Part shown: in pieces, positions 33,602-46,500 of the stretch
How positions within the stretch are numbered: the stretch's first letter is position 1
Layout of the letters: each line of letters starts with the position of its first letter
Source of the DNA: Patiria miniata
Taxonomy: Eukaryota > Echinodermata > Asteroidea > Valvatida > Asterinidae
Assembly: GCF_015706575.1 (NCBI RefSeq)
Contig: NW_024037074.1
Coordinates: forward strand, 31,113,334 to 31,177,333
Reading direction: 5' to 3'
Length of the DNA stretch: 64,000 bases
Position numbers and translations under genes: made by a program
Notes under the pieces: generated by a model
Database searches by the model: none
The model's input: the letters and a program-made list of their open reading frames with translations, nothing else
Told to the model about the DNA's origin: nothing

Positions 33602-35170
33602 GCAGGGCCAGTCGAAAATGTGCGTGTTCGGAAGGGGCAGTTGAGAACTACAGCTCGTGCAAACAACGCACATTATTCAATGGTGTGAACGCACACTCGC
33701 AAGTTAAACTCACAAAATGTCGTCACCCCCCTGGCACTTATATTTACCCCTGCTGGACAATATGGTATCGCCCTACAACTGTAGGGCGTAGTTGTATGGC
33801 AATACACTATTGTATTAGAGTTGCTCAGTCGACCGCCTACATACAGTGCAGTGATGGTTGCTCAGTTGAGTGCAAAATGCATGTGCCCGTGCATGCCACT
33901 CACGTATATGTACGTACGAATACATGGTGTGCAGTGCTATCGCCCTACAATGTGCCCGTCCTTTTTGCAGGGCCCGTCAAAAAAATGCACCTGTTCGTTA
34001 GGGGCAATTTCAAAATGCTCATGTCATGCAAACAACGCACACGATTCAATTGTGTTGTTTTCACAGGTTAAACTCGCACTCATAGGTTGAGCGCACTTTG
34101 TACATGTCGCCAGGCCATCCCCGGCACTGATATTCACCCATACGCCCGTGCAGCTACTCACCTACGTGAGTAAGGTTGCTCAATCCACCGCCTGCAATAG
34201 AGGTTCAATTGACTGCAAAATGCATGTGCCCGTGCAGTCATCACGTACGGAAACATATGGTATGCAGTGCTATTCACCCATACTGGACAATGGTATCGCC
34301 CTACAATGCACGTGCGCGTGCCCGTCCTTTTTGTATTGTTTGCGTCATATTGAGCACGCGCGCTTTAGCTTAAACGTGACGTAAACAATTGAAAAGAACG
34401 GCAGTAGGTGGTGTTATGTTCTAAGCTCCCACGTTTGCCTCCGAAAATACTGCTTTTTTGCAGCTTTTTCGAGAACCGCTCGTCCAAACCACTTCCAACT
34501 TGGCACTGCACATTCTGCAGGGCCAGTCGAAAATGTGCGTGTTCGGAAGGGGCAGTTGAGAACTGCAGCTCATGCAAATAACGCACATTATTCAATGGTG
34601 TGAACGCACACTCGCAAGTTAAACGCACAAAATGTCGTCACCCCCCGGCACTGATATTTACCCCTACTGGACAATATGGTATCGCCCTACAATTGTAGGG
34701 CGTAGTTGTAGGGCGATACCATAATATTGTAGTTGCTCAGTCGACCGCCTACATACAGTGCAGTGATGGTTGCTCAGTTGACTACAAAATGCATGTGCCC
34801 GTGCATGCCACTCACGTATACGTACGCACGAAGACATGGTGTGCAGTGCTATCGTCCTACAATGTGCCCGTCCTTTTTGCACTGTTTGCGTCAGCACGCG
34901 TGCTTTAGCTCGAACATGACGTAAACAATTGAAAAGAACCCCATGATGTGCCCGTCCTTTTTTTCATTGTTGCGTCATATTAAGCACGCGCGCTCTTGCT
35001 CAAACATGACGTAAACAATTGAAAAGAACAGCAGTGCGCGCCGGGTTCTAGGCTATATTCTGGCGCGCTAGGCTTCAGAAAATACTGCTTTTTTGCAGCT
35101 TTTTCGAGAACCGCTCGTCCAAACCACTTCAAACTCGACACTGCACATTCTGCTATCCGGAGCAGTACAC
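33602..35170 (+). repeat. Satellite-like tandem array with CRE-like sites
   Basis: Three main units (about 33602-33960, 33962-34515, 34516-34930) and a partial fourth. Shared blocks are GGGCC(A/C)GTC, AACGCACA, ATGGTATCGCCCTACAA, AATGCATGTGCCCGTGCA, GTGCAGTGCTAT, GTGCCCGTCCTTTTT and (G/A)TGACGTAAACAATTGAAAAG. Two units also share CTGCTTTTTTGCAGCTTTTT and AACCGCTCGTCCAAACCACT. The ORFs of 60-128 codons follow the repeat periodicity and are not convincing genes. Confidence 0.88.
34671..34730. repeat. 60-bp inverted repeat in the satellite
   Basis: The left arm (34671-34692) and right arm (34706-34730) pair through GGTATCGCCCTACAA and its complement, with a 3-nt bulge. A third copy of GTAGGGCG lies in the loop. 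Confidence 0.8.
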
Positions 35171-35218
35171 CCGCCGATTTTCAACTCCATACGGTGCCCG
35201 GTTCTGGAGATAATCGGC

Positions 35219-35262
35219 GGACAGACAGACAGACAGACAGACGGACAGACAGACAGAGATTC
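35219..35262. repeat. ACAG microsatellite
   Basis: (ACAG)n with a single ACGG interruption. Confidence 0.9.
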
Positions 35263-35298
35263 CTTGAATTGTAGTATAGATAGAAAACACATCAAAAT

Positions 35299-35470
35299 GG
35301 GCGGCCTCGAGCCGGCCTCGACCGATTCGCCGAGGCCGGAAGGCTCCGAGGCCGGAAGGCTCCGAGGCCGAGGCCAAGGCCGAGGCCTTGCACCTCCGAG
35401 GCCAAGGCCGAGGCCAAGGCCATGAAAATCGGCCTCGAGGCCGGCCTCGAGGCCGAGGCCGGCCTCGAGA
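35299..35470. repeat. GGCCTCGAGGCC/GGCCGAGGCCAA minisatellite, array 2
   Basis: Repeats of CCGAGGCC, AAGGCCGAGGCC and CTCGAGGCCGG. It resembles the array at 31954-32085. Confidence 0.9.
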
Positions 35471-35479
35471 CCTCCAACA

Positions 35480-37337
35480 CTGGAGTTTATTTTGGTTCGT
35501 GGAGTTTGATATGAAAAGAGTGATTTGCGGTTTAAAACAGCGATTGGCGGTTTTCGTGTAAAACAAAAAAAAAATTGGTTCTCAAGTTGAGCCAATAGAC
35601 TCCTAGCCTTTATTCAAGTCGCATATTTTCTTTTTTCGGAACCGTTACTTCAAACGCAATACTTTCATTGCGCATCGTCATTTCCAACAGTGAATAAGTT
35701 CGCGCGTTTAGAGTTTAACCTGGATAGCTTTGTCTCAGAATCCGGTGGCTGTATTCTCTGCTATGCTGGGGATGTTAGTTGTTGGAAGGCCAATTTGTGG
35801 AACGCGGCGGTTTTGACGTAACTGACTTCATGTGACTTAGATTTTTGCCTTTTTTTAGAATCTAAATTCAAATACATATGTACAATGTATGTGGACTTCC
35901 CCTCCCTTTTCGTAACGTATTAATCCAGAAGAGATTTTCAGGTAGCATTTATCTACGGATCCTCTACACAGGAGAGGACCCGTGATTTATCACAGGACTT
36001 AAAGTACTTTGTAAAATACACAATTGTCACCAAATTCAGAGTTAACTTATCATTGACTCAAATTGAGTTGACCATTTATTCGCATTTGATTTTTTTGGTG
36101 TAAAAATATCTTCAAATTTATAGGCCTTACTTTAAAGTTACGTCCAACGATTTGTACCGTAATACCAAAATATTTTAACAGAACTTTACAATATCCTTTA
36201 AAATGCAATCTTTCTTTAAAATTCAATCGAGTAAGACTTACAATTTAAATGACACGTATTTTAAGTTAGTTTGTAGACTTTCCTTCAGAAAGACTACGAA
36301 TTTGTGGAGGTTCAGTTTAAAAACAAACAAACAAACAAACACCCCATACAAACAAACCAACAAACAACACATTATGCAAAGTTTTTTACCAAACATCTGA
36401 AACACAGCTTGGTGTTAGATACTGAATTAATGCAATATCTGTAACCATCATTCGGTCAACCCAACACTTTTTATCTTTCTGTTGGTGTCTGAAATGTCTG
36501 CACGTATTCACCTTATTTTTGTGTCGCAAATACAGATAACAATATCTCAGAGGAAACATAATTATCTCAAATATAGAAAAAAGGAATAATTTTATTTTAC
36601 TGTTCCATCGTTTTAAGAATTATCACACATTTTGCATTATATATTTTTCACACTGTCCTAATCTTGAATTACTGTTTTCGCTATAAAATATATACACAAA
36701 TTAATAGTTAAATTAGAACAAGTAATGCTGCTTATCAGATGTACATGCACGTCTGTTATTTTTCATTAATTAAATTTGTGGCTAACTAGGGATACGGTTT
36801 AGCCGGATATAGCCATTTTGATGAAAACACGTACGCCCGACCTTAATCAATATGGCGGATGGACATGCACATTGGTGTGAAAACTCATGGGAAGTTTTGT
36901 ATTGTGACACTTTGCATTGAATTAATGAGTTTGTTGCGTAGTAAAATGTCACAATGAAATGGTCGTTGAAATGAAATAGCTAGGATATTCTACCATGCAT
37001 GCTAGCTCCTTGGAATAACTAGAGGTGACGTCACATTTGTTTACATCCGTGGCGCCCTCTGTCGGCAGTTATGACACCTGCCGGGCAAGAAAACAATACG
37101 TTTACATAAGATATTTCAAGCTTTAAGATAAAATTACAATGACTACTACGAAAGCAATGCAGAAATATGATTTCACGATTGCACTTAGTTATTGGACAAG
37201 TAAATGTGGCTTTTTTTTAAACCATTCAACGGCTTTTTTTTTGAAAATGAAATAAACACTTTTCAACTGATTAAAATCGACAGATGGCGCTGTTTATAGT
37301 CAACAGATGGCGCTGTTGATGGTAGAGGGTGCTTTTT
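35480..37337. other. Intergenic, AT-rich, downstream of TRPM
   Basis: No exon or recognisable element was found. An (AAAC)n run lies at about 36318-36345. TRPM 3' untranslated sequence should lie at the right-hand end, but no obvious nearby polyadenylation signal on the minus strand stands out. Confidence 0.5.
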
Positions 37338-37542
37338 TCAGACTGTAACGGGAGACGTGGACGTGAGTTTACCAGCGGTCCCCTTCTTGCCGTCTGGGTC
37401 CTCAACGTTGCTCATGAGTTGGATCATGTTTTGCATGGATTTCTCGATGCCGCCCACTCGCTCCGTCAGGCGCCGGATGGATTCCTTGTACTTTAAATCA
37501 CGCTGCTGCTGCTCCTCTTGAAAGTTGGAGTACGTGTCCACC
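37338..37542 (-). CDS. TRPM exon 24: C-terminal coiled coil and stop
   Basis: After acceptor CGTCTCCAG it encodes VDTYSNFQEEQQQRDLKYKE, RRLTERVGGIEKSMQNMIQL and a short tail ending SPVTV with TGA at 37340-37338. The heptad-like spacing of hydrophobic residues fits the TRPM tetramerisation coiled coil. The final V-T-V could act as a class II PDZ ligand; that is inference. Confidence 0.93.
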
Positions 37543-40500
37543 CTGGAGACGAATCGTCAAGAATTTGTCAGAATTTGCTTTTCATTCAGATTGGTTAGAA
37601 ATGGTCAATTTTTCATACATAAGTGATACAACTACTGCAAGTTAAACTTGCACGACCACCCCCCCCCCCCCCCCCCGGCATGCTGGCAGTATCTATACAG
37701 TCAGAAGCACACTTTTCAGTTGACCCTAACAAAAATCAACAATGACCTCATTTGACCCCTAGATGACCTTTGACCTCAAATGTCTCAGGTCACCTGAAGT
37801 TCCCTTACCCAAAGATTATTGCCACTAAGTTTGGTTGAGAGTGAAGTCTGACTTTTCATAGGACAGCACTTTTCAGTTTACCTAATTAACCAAACACAAT
37901 GACCTCATTTGACCCTTAGATGACTTTTGTCCTCAAAAGTCTCAAGTCATCTTACGTTCCCTACCCAAAGATTGTTGTCACCAAGTTTGGTTGAGAGTGG
38001 AGTCTGACTTTTCATATAACAGCACTAAACAGTTGGAACACGCGGACACGCTGAAGGACACTATCGCATGCAAGATCCCCCTTTCTTGGCTTAAAAACCT
38101 GGGGATAAAAATGTGAGGACTGCTTAGTCCTTGGGGTGTGACGTAACAAGTCACGTGTACTTGCTCACCTCTCTGATATCCTTTGTATTGTGCCGTTCAC
38201 CGATAGCTGTTTCTCCAGAGCCTTCTGTCTCAAGTAGTTCTCGGTGCACTCTTCTTCGAAGTTATACAGCAGTTGCATCGACGGCTCATCCAAAAGCTCC
38301 TCTGATACAAAACAAAAATCGTGAATGATTTTTGGTCTTCAAATCAAGCTTTGGAGCTCTGAGTCAAGCGGATAGAAAAGCCGTCCGACACACAGATTTG
38401 ACACATGAAATGTCCAAACTACCATATATCGGAGACAAAATATGCATTTGCAATTATGCTCAACAAGTAGGTGAAAATTGCTGTCACAAGTGGGCTTTTT
38501 GCACTACCCTGTATGTTAAATTGATGAGTAGATCATTTAATAACCTACTCATTTCTGGCGTGCCTAAAGTGTGTCCACAACACGAGTACATGGCTCTCCT
38601 GATGACCATGATGACGTGAATGACGATGGTGAACGGCGGAGGCAGGAAGGGTTTCTCGCTATACTCCAAGATCAGACGGTAACGCTGGAACTTCCAAATC
38701 TCGCTGGCGTTGTCGTGAACTCGCGTGAACGTGTTACTGACAGGAAGAAAAAAAATAGTGTCGGGGATTACTTTCAAGCGGATTTGGGGTTTTTCTTGGT
38801 TGAAGAAAGGATATCTATAGCTTTGTGGTAAACTGCACGGTTTGGATGCTGTCCTTTAACGCACCGTTTTTACGGTTACAGTTGGGGGTAGGATTAGGGT
38901 CAGGGCTATGGATACGGTTAGGGTAAGGGTTGGGGTTAGGTTCAGCGTTAGGGCCAGACTAAGGGTCAGGGATCTAATTAAGTGTCCATAAACAAATTTT
39001 TAAGATGATTTATATAACTTTTAGCAACTGAAGTTAATCATTCTGTTGAGAAGAATACACTGGTTTCTTTTTAGTCGTAATATAATTATTTGCTCTTTTT
39101 GGAGGCAAATTAACTGTCAACTTAACCCTGGCTTGGTGCAGCAACCTGTAGTAAACCATCACCACACAATAATTTTATTAAAACGCGCGATCAATTTTTA
39201 TCGGAATGTTCACAAACCCGGTAGCATCTCCGCAGATGAACGCACCTAAGCGCACGCGCGCGTCGGCAAAGGCGATTGAGAGTGTCCTCCAATCGCTCTC
39301 TAACGTCAACGTTGAGGGCGTACTCGTGCACGGAGTCCATACTCACTTGAAAATGGCGATGAGCAAATTCAAGAGCAGCACGTTGGAGATCATCAGGTAC
39401 ACACTCATGATCCCAGTCACGATCATTTTATCCAGGTCACCGGCTTCAGCTTGTGGACTAGCAGTCACATCTGTTTAATAACATCCAGACACAAACAACC
39501 TTGACATTAGTCAGTTCAATGCAACGTTAAAAGGTATACAGTCCATCATTTGCAGCTATCCAACCTACTAATCTAAGTAGGTGACGAAATTATTGTTGAA
39601 AATCATACGTAGTGGGACTAAACTCCCTGTGAAATTATTGTTTCTGGCAAGCTGTCATTTTGAAGAAAAAAAAAACAATGAAAGAAGGCCATTTTCAACG
39701 ATGCGTCTAAAGACGCATTCTTGGAGATTTCCGTTAGTAGTTCGTGTTTTATTCGGCGAAGCCGTGAATATGGGTGTGCGCAAACGTTGACACGACGCAC
39801 ACACGTACGTACGTACGCGTACGTACGCGCGCGCGGTTGCTATTATCGGTCCAGTGCGTGACATCGCATAGCTGCAATGGGCTGAATGAGAACGTCTCCT
39901 GGACGTTGAATTTACCTACCGCGGTAGAATCGCGTAGGTGTAGCTTGTGGAATATTGTCCATGATATATAAATGGACGCGAAACGCGCAAATTTTGAGAC
40001 AAACAAATATTAACGTCTTGGATTATACAGCATTCACTGAGCTAAACCTTCATCAGGTTAGTTGTTAAGCAACCTTCTTTAGATTTAGAGCACTTTTAGT
40101 GCTTTAAACGAACATAATGTACAAATTACAAATGATGCACTCTTCCTTTAAAACCGCCTTATGTGTACAGAGAGAGCAATAAGAATGCACATCAATGGAA
40201 TTGAATTTCAGGAGTTCTTTGTTTTGTACCTTGAGTGAAATCAAACTATTACTATAGAGAAGGTAGCAGTTTCAAGACTTACTAAAATTAAAATTATCAC
40301 TTTTAATTTTAGTTTTCAAAGTGCTATCTTCTCTATTTAACCATATCTAACAGACTAACACACGGCTGTATACATCTTTGAAATTAAACTGTAATTATTG
40401 CCGTAATTGATCAGCATTTCAAGCCTGATGAATTTTGTCGTCAATTTATTGAATTCGGCTGAATGGAAGCTAATGATGAACAATGCAGCTGCTTCTATAA

Positions 40501-43500
40501 TTGCACCAAATTACCAGAGAAGCAATTTCTGACTGGCAAAATCATTAATTTTGTAATGTTACCCGACATTGCCGGCGATATAATTCATCGTATTATCATC
40601 ACTGTTTGGATATTGAATGGAAACAGACGTCACAGTCTGTCCAATTCAAACTCAATATGCCATGGCAGAGATATGTCAGTGAGTCTACAGGGTGAGTAAA
40701 AAAACGAAACCCAAATGTCGGGACTATTGTTTTATTGAAGTTCTGCATGTAGCACTTTCAAAATCTAGGGCATAAAAGCCCAATTCATAAGCTTTCTTTT
40801 AGTACAAGAATCATTCAAATCGCTTATGTTCTTCTCAAGTTACGGAATTTTAAACACAACCACCGTTTAAAAGTTCTTTCCACGGATTAAAAAAAAAAGT
40901 GTGCGTTCTTTCAGCAAAACGAAAAAAATTCACACACATCCCTGTGTGGTTTGTTTTTGTTTTGCTGAAAGAACACTGAATTTTTTTGTGATCCGTGGAC
41001 AGACACCTTAAAACGGTGGTTGTGTTTAAAATTCCGTAACTTGAAAAGTACATGTGTAATTTGAATGATTCTTGTACTAAAAGAAAGCATATGGATGGGG
41101 CTTTAATATCCTAGATCGCCTTTGCCGACACGCCAGGACGAGTATTCGAGTAGATGAAAACCACGAGTAGAACAATGAGTAGCAAACACTACTCGCGAGT
41201 ACTCGAGCACTCGGGATACTCGCCCGGCACTTCCAAACTGCCCTTTGGAAGAGCATAAGCACTGATGGTTAAAGGACCCGTACAATGTATTTTTCTTAAT
41301 GCAATCCTTGAACATGTACCTTTGTCCATATTTTCATTTAACATTTTGTAATTTTGATTTCTATAATGTTTTTTTTATGCTAACGGTTTCCATATTCATG
41401 AACAAAAGTGTGATGTCATTTTGGGCACTGAGAAGGCTCATGGCTACAGCTATTTCAGCAGCACAAGTTGCTGGATATTTTGCTGTCGTAAATCTTCTTT
41501 TCTTTAGTGATGATTCGTTAATTGTTTCAGTACATGAAGCAAATTTTGGGTTCACAATTGGAACAGAAAACCAGGTTCAACTCTATAACAGAGTCTTCCT
41601 AAAATGACATCACAGCAACAGCGCCCTCATTTGCCACTTTAGAAAAATTCATCTTATGGACCATTTCACAAGTTTAGAAAATAGTTGTTTTACTGTATTC
41701 ATCTTGGAAGATATCGAGCGTATCAGGGAACAGCTCCCCGTACACTTGCCAGTACGGTACGAGGAAGATATCTCCCAGGATATGCCATCGCCACTCCGAG
41801 CGGGGGAAGAGAATCGCCTGTCGGGCCACGCCGTAGCTGACGAGGAAGACGAGCAGGATCAGCATGAAGTACACCAGGTCACGAATCTACGGGAAGAAAT
41901 ATGACGGGGGAAATTCAGAAACTTACTATGAGCAAAACACAGGAACAACAGCTGGGTTTATAGACAGTGAACCCTCCTATGCAAACATACATTATGTGCC
42001 AAGTTGTCCTTGCAGTCAAAATCAATAAAGTAACTGTTTTCAATCCGTAGGAATTCCCAGCCCACGTAAAGCAGGACTTGACTGCCTTGGATGGATTAAG
42101 TGACTTGATGCAGCTATGCTTTGACTCCGGGTGAGTGATCAAACAGCTGTGACCACAACTTGCTTGCTTTGTTGACCCTGTTTCGCTAGACTCAGTGCTT
42201 GCTTGACATGATCTGACTGCTGGTGACTAGCTTTCGTTAAAAGTATAGCAGGGGAAGTGGACGTGAATTGTGACTGTCGGTAACTGCTTATAGCGTCATG
42301 CACACTTTGTTTCCTTTCGGCCTTTCCACGATATCAATGCCATAAAGATTTTACATTCGGCAATTTTCTTGGTTGAAAATTTATCAGTGCGAGTTATTTT
42401 CACTGCAATGCAGTCATTACAAAGGGGGTAAGGGAATTCACTTGTGACATCATTTTCACGAACTGAGCCAAGCTTCGATTTCCAGTACCAAAGAATAACT
42501 TTGGCAATCTCTGTGGTGAACCGGCAGACAATTGACCTATCACCGTTTGCGAGTTATAGCCACGCCCCTTAGACAATCCTATGGAAGTCTATACCTTAAG
42601 TTTTGTTTGTCTCAGATTTTGCCATTTTGTATATCAATGTAATTGGACAACATTTCACAAGCTGCGTTGACGCGATTCTACCGCGATTGGTTAATCGACG
42701 TTTCGATTACCGCGCTGCGACGGTTTTCAGGAGTGAACAGGAACTTCACGCACCATGTTACCGATCATGTTGACGTAGGGACCCATCACGTTGTTGACAC
42801 TGCACACGTCTAGCAGTCGGATGTACCATACCATGACATCAAGGCAAAAGAACATCCTAGCTAGCTGGTGGTGGGCTGCGGCCGAATCCGCGTCAACCAT
42901 GTACACCGAGTAGAGACGGAAGATGAAGCCTGGGATGTAGAGCAAAATGCCCACCAGATCCCAGATGTTCCACTTGTCCGAGGCCCACATCTTGATCTTC
43001 TGCCAGAGAGTCAGCCGGCCGTGTTCGCCCATCATGAGAACCTTGTAAAAGAGAAAGAGAAATTGTCAGTGTCAATAATGTCGTCTTGTCCACCTCTCGT
43101 TGTCTCTCCATAATGACAAGTTTGAATCGTGATGTCGCGATCATGATGTCAATGCCATTCTATAACTGTCGCAATTCCTGCATTTGTAAATGTCAATTTC
43201 GTTGTCGTCTTACCTACCTGACGCAGTTCCTCCATGTTGAAGGGTGAATATCGTACAAGACTTTGCCCATACTGGGATCGTAATATCACTGTCACCAAAT
43301 GTCCCTGTCGTCTCACCTGTCACAGTCTCTCAATATAAAACATACCGTGCAAATCACAGCCATTGCCGCGATCGTAGAGTCCCCGATCGTCAGTGTCAGA
43401 TGTCACTGTCGTGTTGCCCACCTATCGCAGTTTCTCCATGACCAGTGAGAACACCATGTCGTGATAATGATGTCACCAATTGCCAATGTCAGATGTCCTT

Positions 43501-46500
43501 GTCGTCTTACACCCACCTGTCGCAGTTCCTCCATGGCCAGCGTGAAAATTGTGCAAGTCACAGCCCACTCCACGACCATGATGTCACCTTGCAAATCCAC
43601 CAGTACGACGAAGCTGAACATCATCAGGAATAGTATGTAAAACACCTACAAGAAATTTCAGGTAAAAAATGTCACAGCCAATATAAGGAGCAACTAGTGA
43701 CGAATATGACTTGTGACAAGTAATGTTTTATACGGAAGAGGGAGTTTGGCGCTGTGGTAACTTTCCTTCCCTTCCACCGCAACTCAGGAAAATCACCGCT
43801 AACTGTTCCAGACAAATTCATTCCAGTCAACCCAACCGACAATACCAACGGACCAGTAACCAGAAGCCGTGGACTACACCTAAATCATCAAACTCCCAGC
43901 CAGAACAGAGATCTACACACAATAGTTTCTAACCCCGGACCATCTGTCAATGGAAGCTCCTGCAATCTATTATCTTCACATCATCTACTTCTGTCAAGCC
44001 CTTCAATCCAATCTTTGGAGCTACACAAACGTACCCACAGCTGTACATGGGTAGGCCATAGCTGGACGTTCCATCATTTCAAGCAACTATAGTCCCCAAG
44101 TTTTTCCAGTCACTGTTGGATTTTGCACTCTCATTGTGATGTGTTGGGAGGTGTTGACATGTCTTGGAAGTCTGGACGAAGATACCACTCGGTACTGTCA
44201 AGTATTAATTTAGCTGTAGACCTCTGTGGCCCGTGTTCGAACCCGACCAAGGCTGACGTCGGGATTTGGGTTTCCAGTCCCTACCTGACCCACTGTGGGT
44301 TTTCCCTAGAATATCGTCCCTGTGTTTTTCTCCCACCGCTGAAACTCAATAATTCTTCCTTGTCTTTTCTCTCCACGTTTCTTCAGGCCACCGAGCTACA
44401 GTGCTTGTACCCTTCCCAATAAATCCTTGTTTTTATTACCAGAAAGAATTAAAGATTAATCAAGAATGGAATAGAGTATTGTCTAGAAAAGAAGCTTCGC
44501 CCTCTACCCATAAATAGTCTTTAAAATGCCCCCAACGTCTCAGAGGAGCCAACCTACCGCATTGATCCAGAACTTGAGAATGGGTGCCACGAGTAGCATT
44601 CTTGCCTTCTCCAGCAGCGGCGCTTCGCTAGGGTCATCGACCGTGGGTCCGTAGGTGCAGTACGGCAGTCGTCGCTTGAAGGTAGGCCCGCGGATCCCGA
44701 AACCCAGGGAGCCGACACTGTGGATGCTGGGTTTCCTATCGCCGTTCTGATCAGTTGATACAAAAAAACCTCAGCTAATTCTTCTATTCACTTCTGATTG
44801 AAATGTAAAATAATAGAAAGAGGGCAAATGCGTCCCTCGGAAAGGTCGGAATGACGTTTTCTGACTATGGCGTTTGTACCAGGAAAGCGGATTGATTTTC
44901 GATGTCTGCCATTGCCATTTTCCCAAAAAATCTTTGCGAAAAGTTAATCTATAATTTGCATGTTGGTGAGTGGATTGCATGTGATTTCCACAACGAGTCA
45001 TGCGACAGTGTTGAGTGGATTATTTGTGATTTCTACAACGAATCATGCGACAGTCTTGCTTCTCATTTTAGAATATTCATCTTATCTCGCATTTCTGAAT
45101 GTGCGAGTGCAGATTGAAGTTGAAATCCAAGGTTTTTTTGTTTCAATGTATTGTTTACAATGGCCACTTTTTTAAAAGACTCTGTGTGAATTTTTTAATT
45201 CTCAATGAATATCTCCAGTGCTTATCTTACAGCAGTATTCTGCATTTCATATTCAGACGTGGCGCCGTCTCTCCAGCGACCGCTGCTTCTGTTAGCGGCT
45301 CGGATGGACATGCTCCGCAGTATTTCATCGGTAGAGTTGGAGATCGTGGCCGGGAACAGCCATTCTGTTAACTCCTGAAATGACAGAAAGAAAGGGTTCC
45401 CAAAATTCAACTTCCTACAGTCACAAGCTACATCATTACAACTTCTATTAACAATCTGCGAAATTGTAACGAGTTCAGAGTCAGTTTCATACACTTTCGT
45501 AACATTTTCTAAATCACAAGCTACAAGATCATAACAGTTTTCTAAGTCGCAAGCTACAAGAAGGTAACAACAATTGAGTCATATCCTATACAAGCTCAGA
45601 ACAGCTTCTTAGCTACACGCTACAAGATTCTAATAACGAGTCACAATTTCTCCTGACGACGGGCAGAGCATACTGTTCAAAACGTTGAGTCCCTCCGGTT
45701 CTTTTCAGAACCACACATACTCACAAACGAGATTTATTCACATGGTGCTACCGCAAACTTATCTTGTCTTAGAGTCACAATCTACAAGATCGCAAAAGTG
45801 TCTGAGATAACTACAAGATTGGTACGATCTCTGAGTTACAAGGTACCACATCTCCACAACTTCTAAGTCAAACCCCACAAGATCGTAGCAACTTCCGTGG
45901 CACAGTCTACAAGATCGTCACGCATTCTGTGTCACAAGCTACCAGATCGTAACAACTTCTGAGTCTACAAGATCGTAACAAAAGGCCACAACCTACCTTC
46001 ATGCTGGATATCTTACTGAACACCCCGTACCACTGGTCGTTCAGAAGGAACTGTATGCTAGGATGAGCGATGAATCTTGAATGGTTGAAAGCCGCGGCTA
46101 GTGACAGGCAAGTCTGCTCGCTCCAGTTGTCCAGCTGTGCACAGAGGAGCAAGCGAGTGAAGCTGGCGTCTTCCTCAAAGCACTGGCCCAGAAGCTCCAC
46201 GGCCAGGTTTTCGTACCACCTGAAAGATGGACACCAATATCGTCAGCACACTTGACACAGAAGTCCGTATCTTACACCAGTTTTAAACTGTCGTTCAAGA
46301 GTCGCGCCGAATCCGACGCAGGTCGAACAAAGTAGATTTTGGTTTCAGACAGGCAAACGTCATTGTACAGGGTGATTAAAAGATACTGCAATAATGTAAA
46401 GGAGCCGTCCTTTAAATCGAAGTTTTAAACGTTTTAAACCTTGTAAGAATGACATATTCGTTATTAACATTGTGTGAAAAAAATGAACTTATTTGCATTT

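Noticed and set aside
33685-34384. ORFs of 78-128 codons, repeated with similar sequence
   Set aside because: They repeat with the satellite unit, and their similarity is explained by the DNA repeat, not by a protein family.
43754-44092. 112-codon ORF as a possible gene
   Set aside because: No domain, no partner exon, located within a TRPM intron beside repeat-like sequence.
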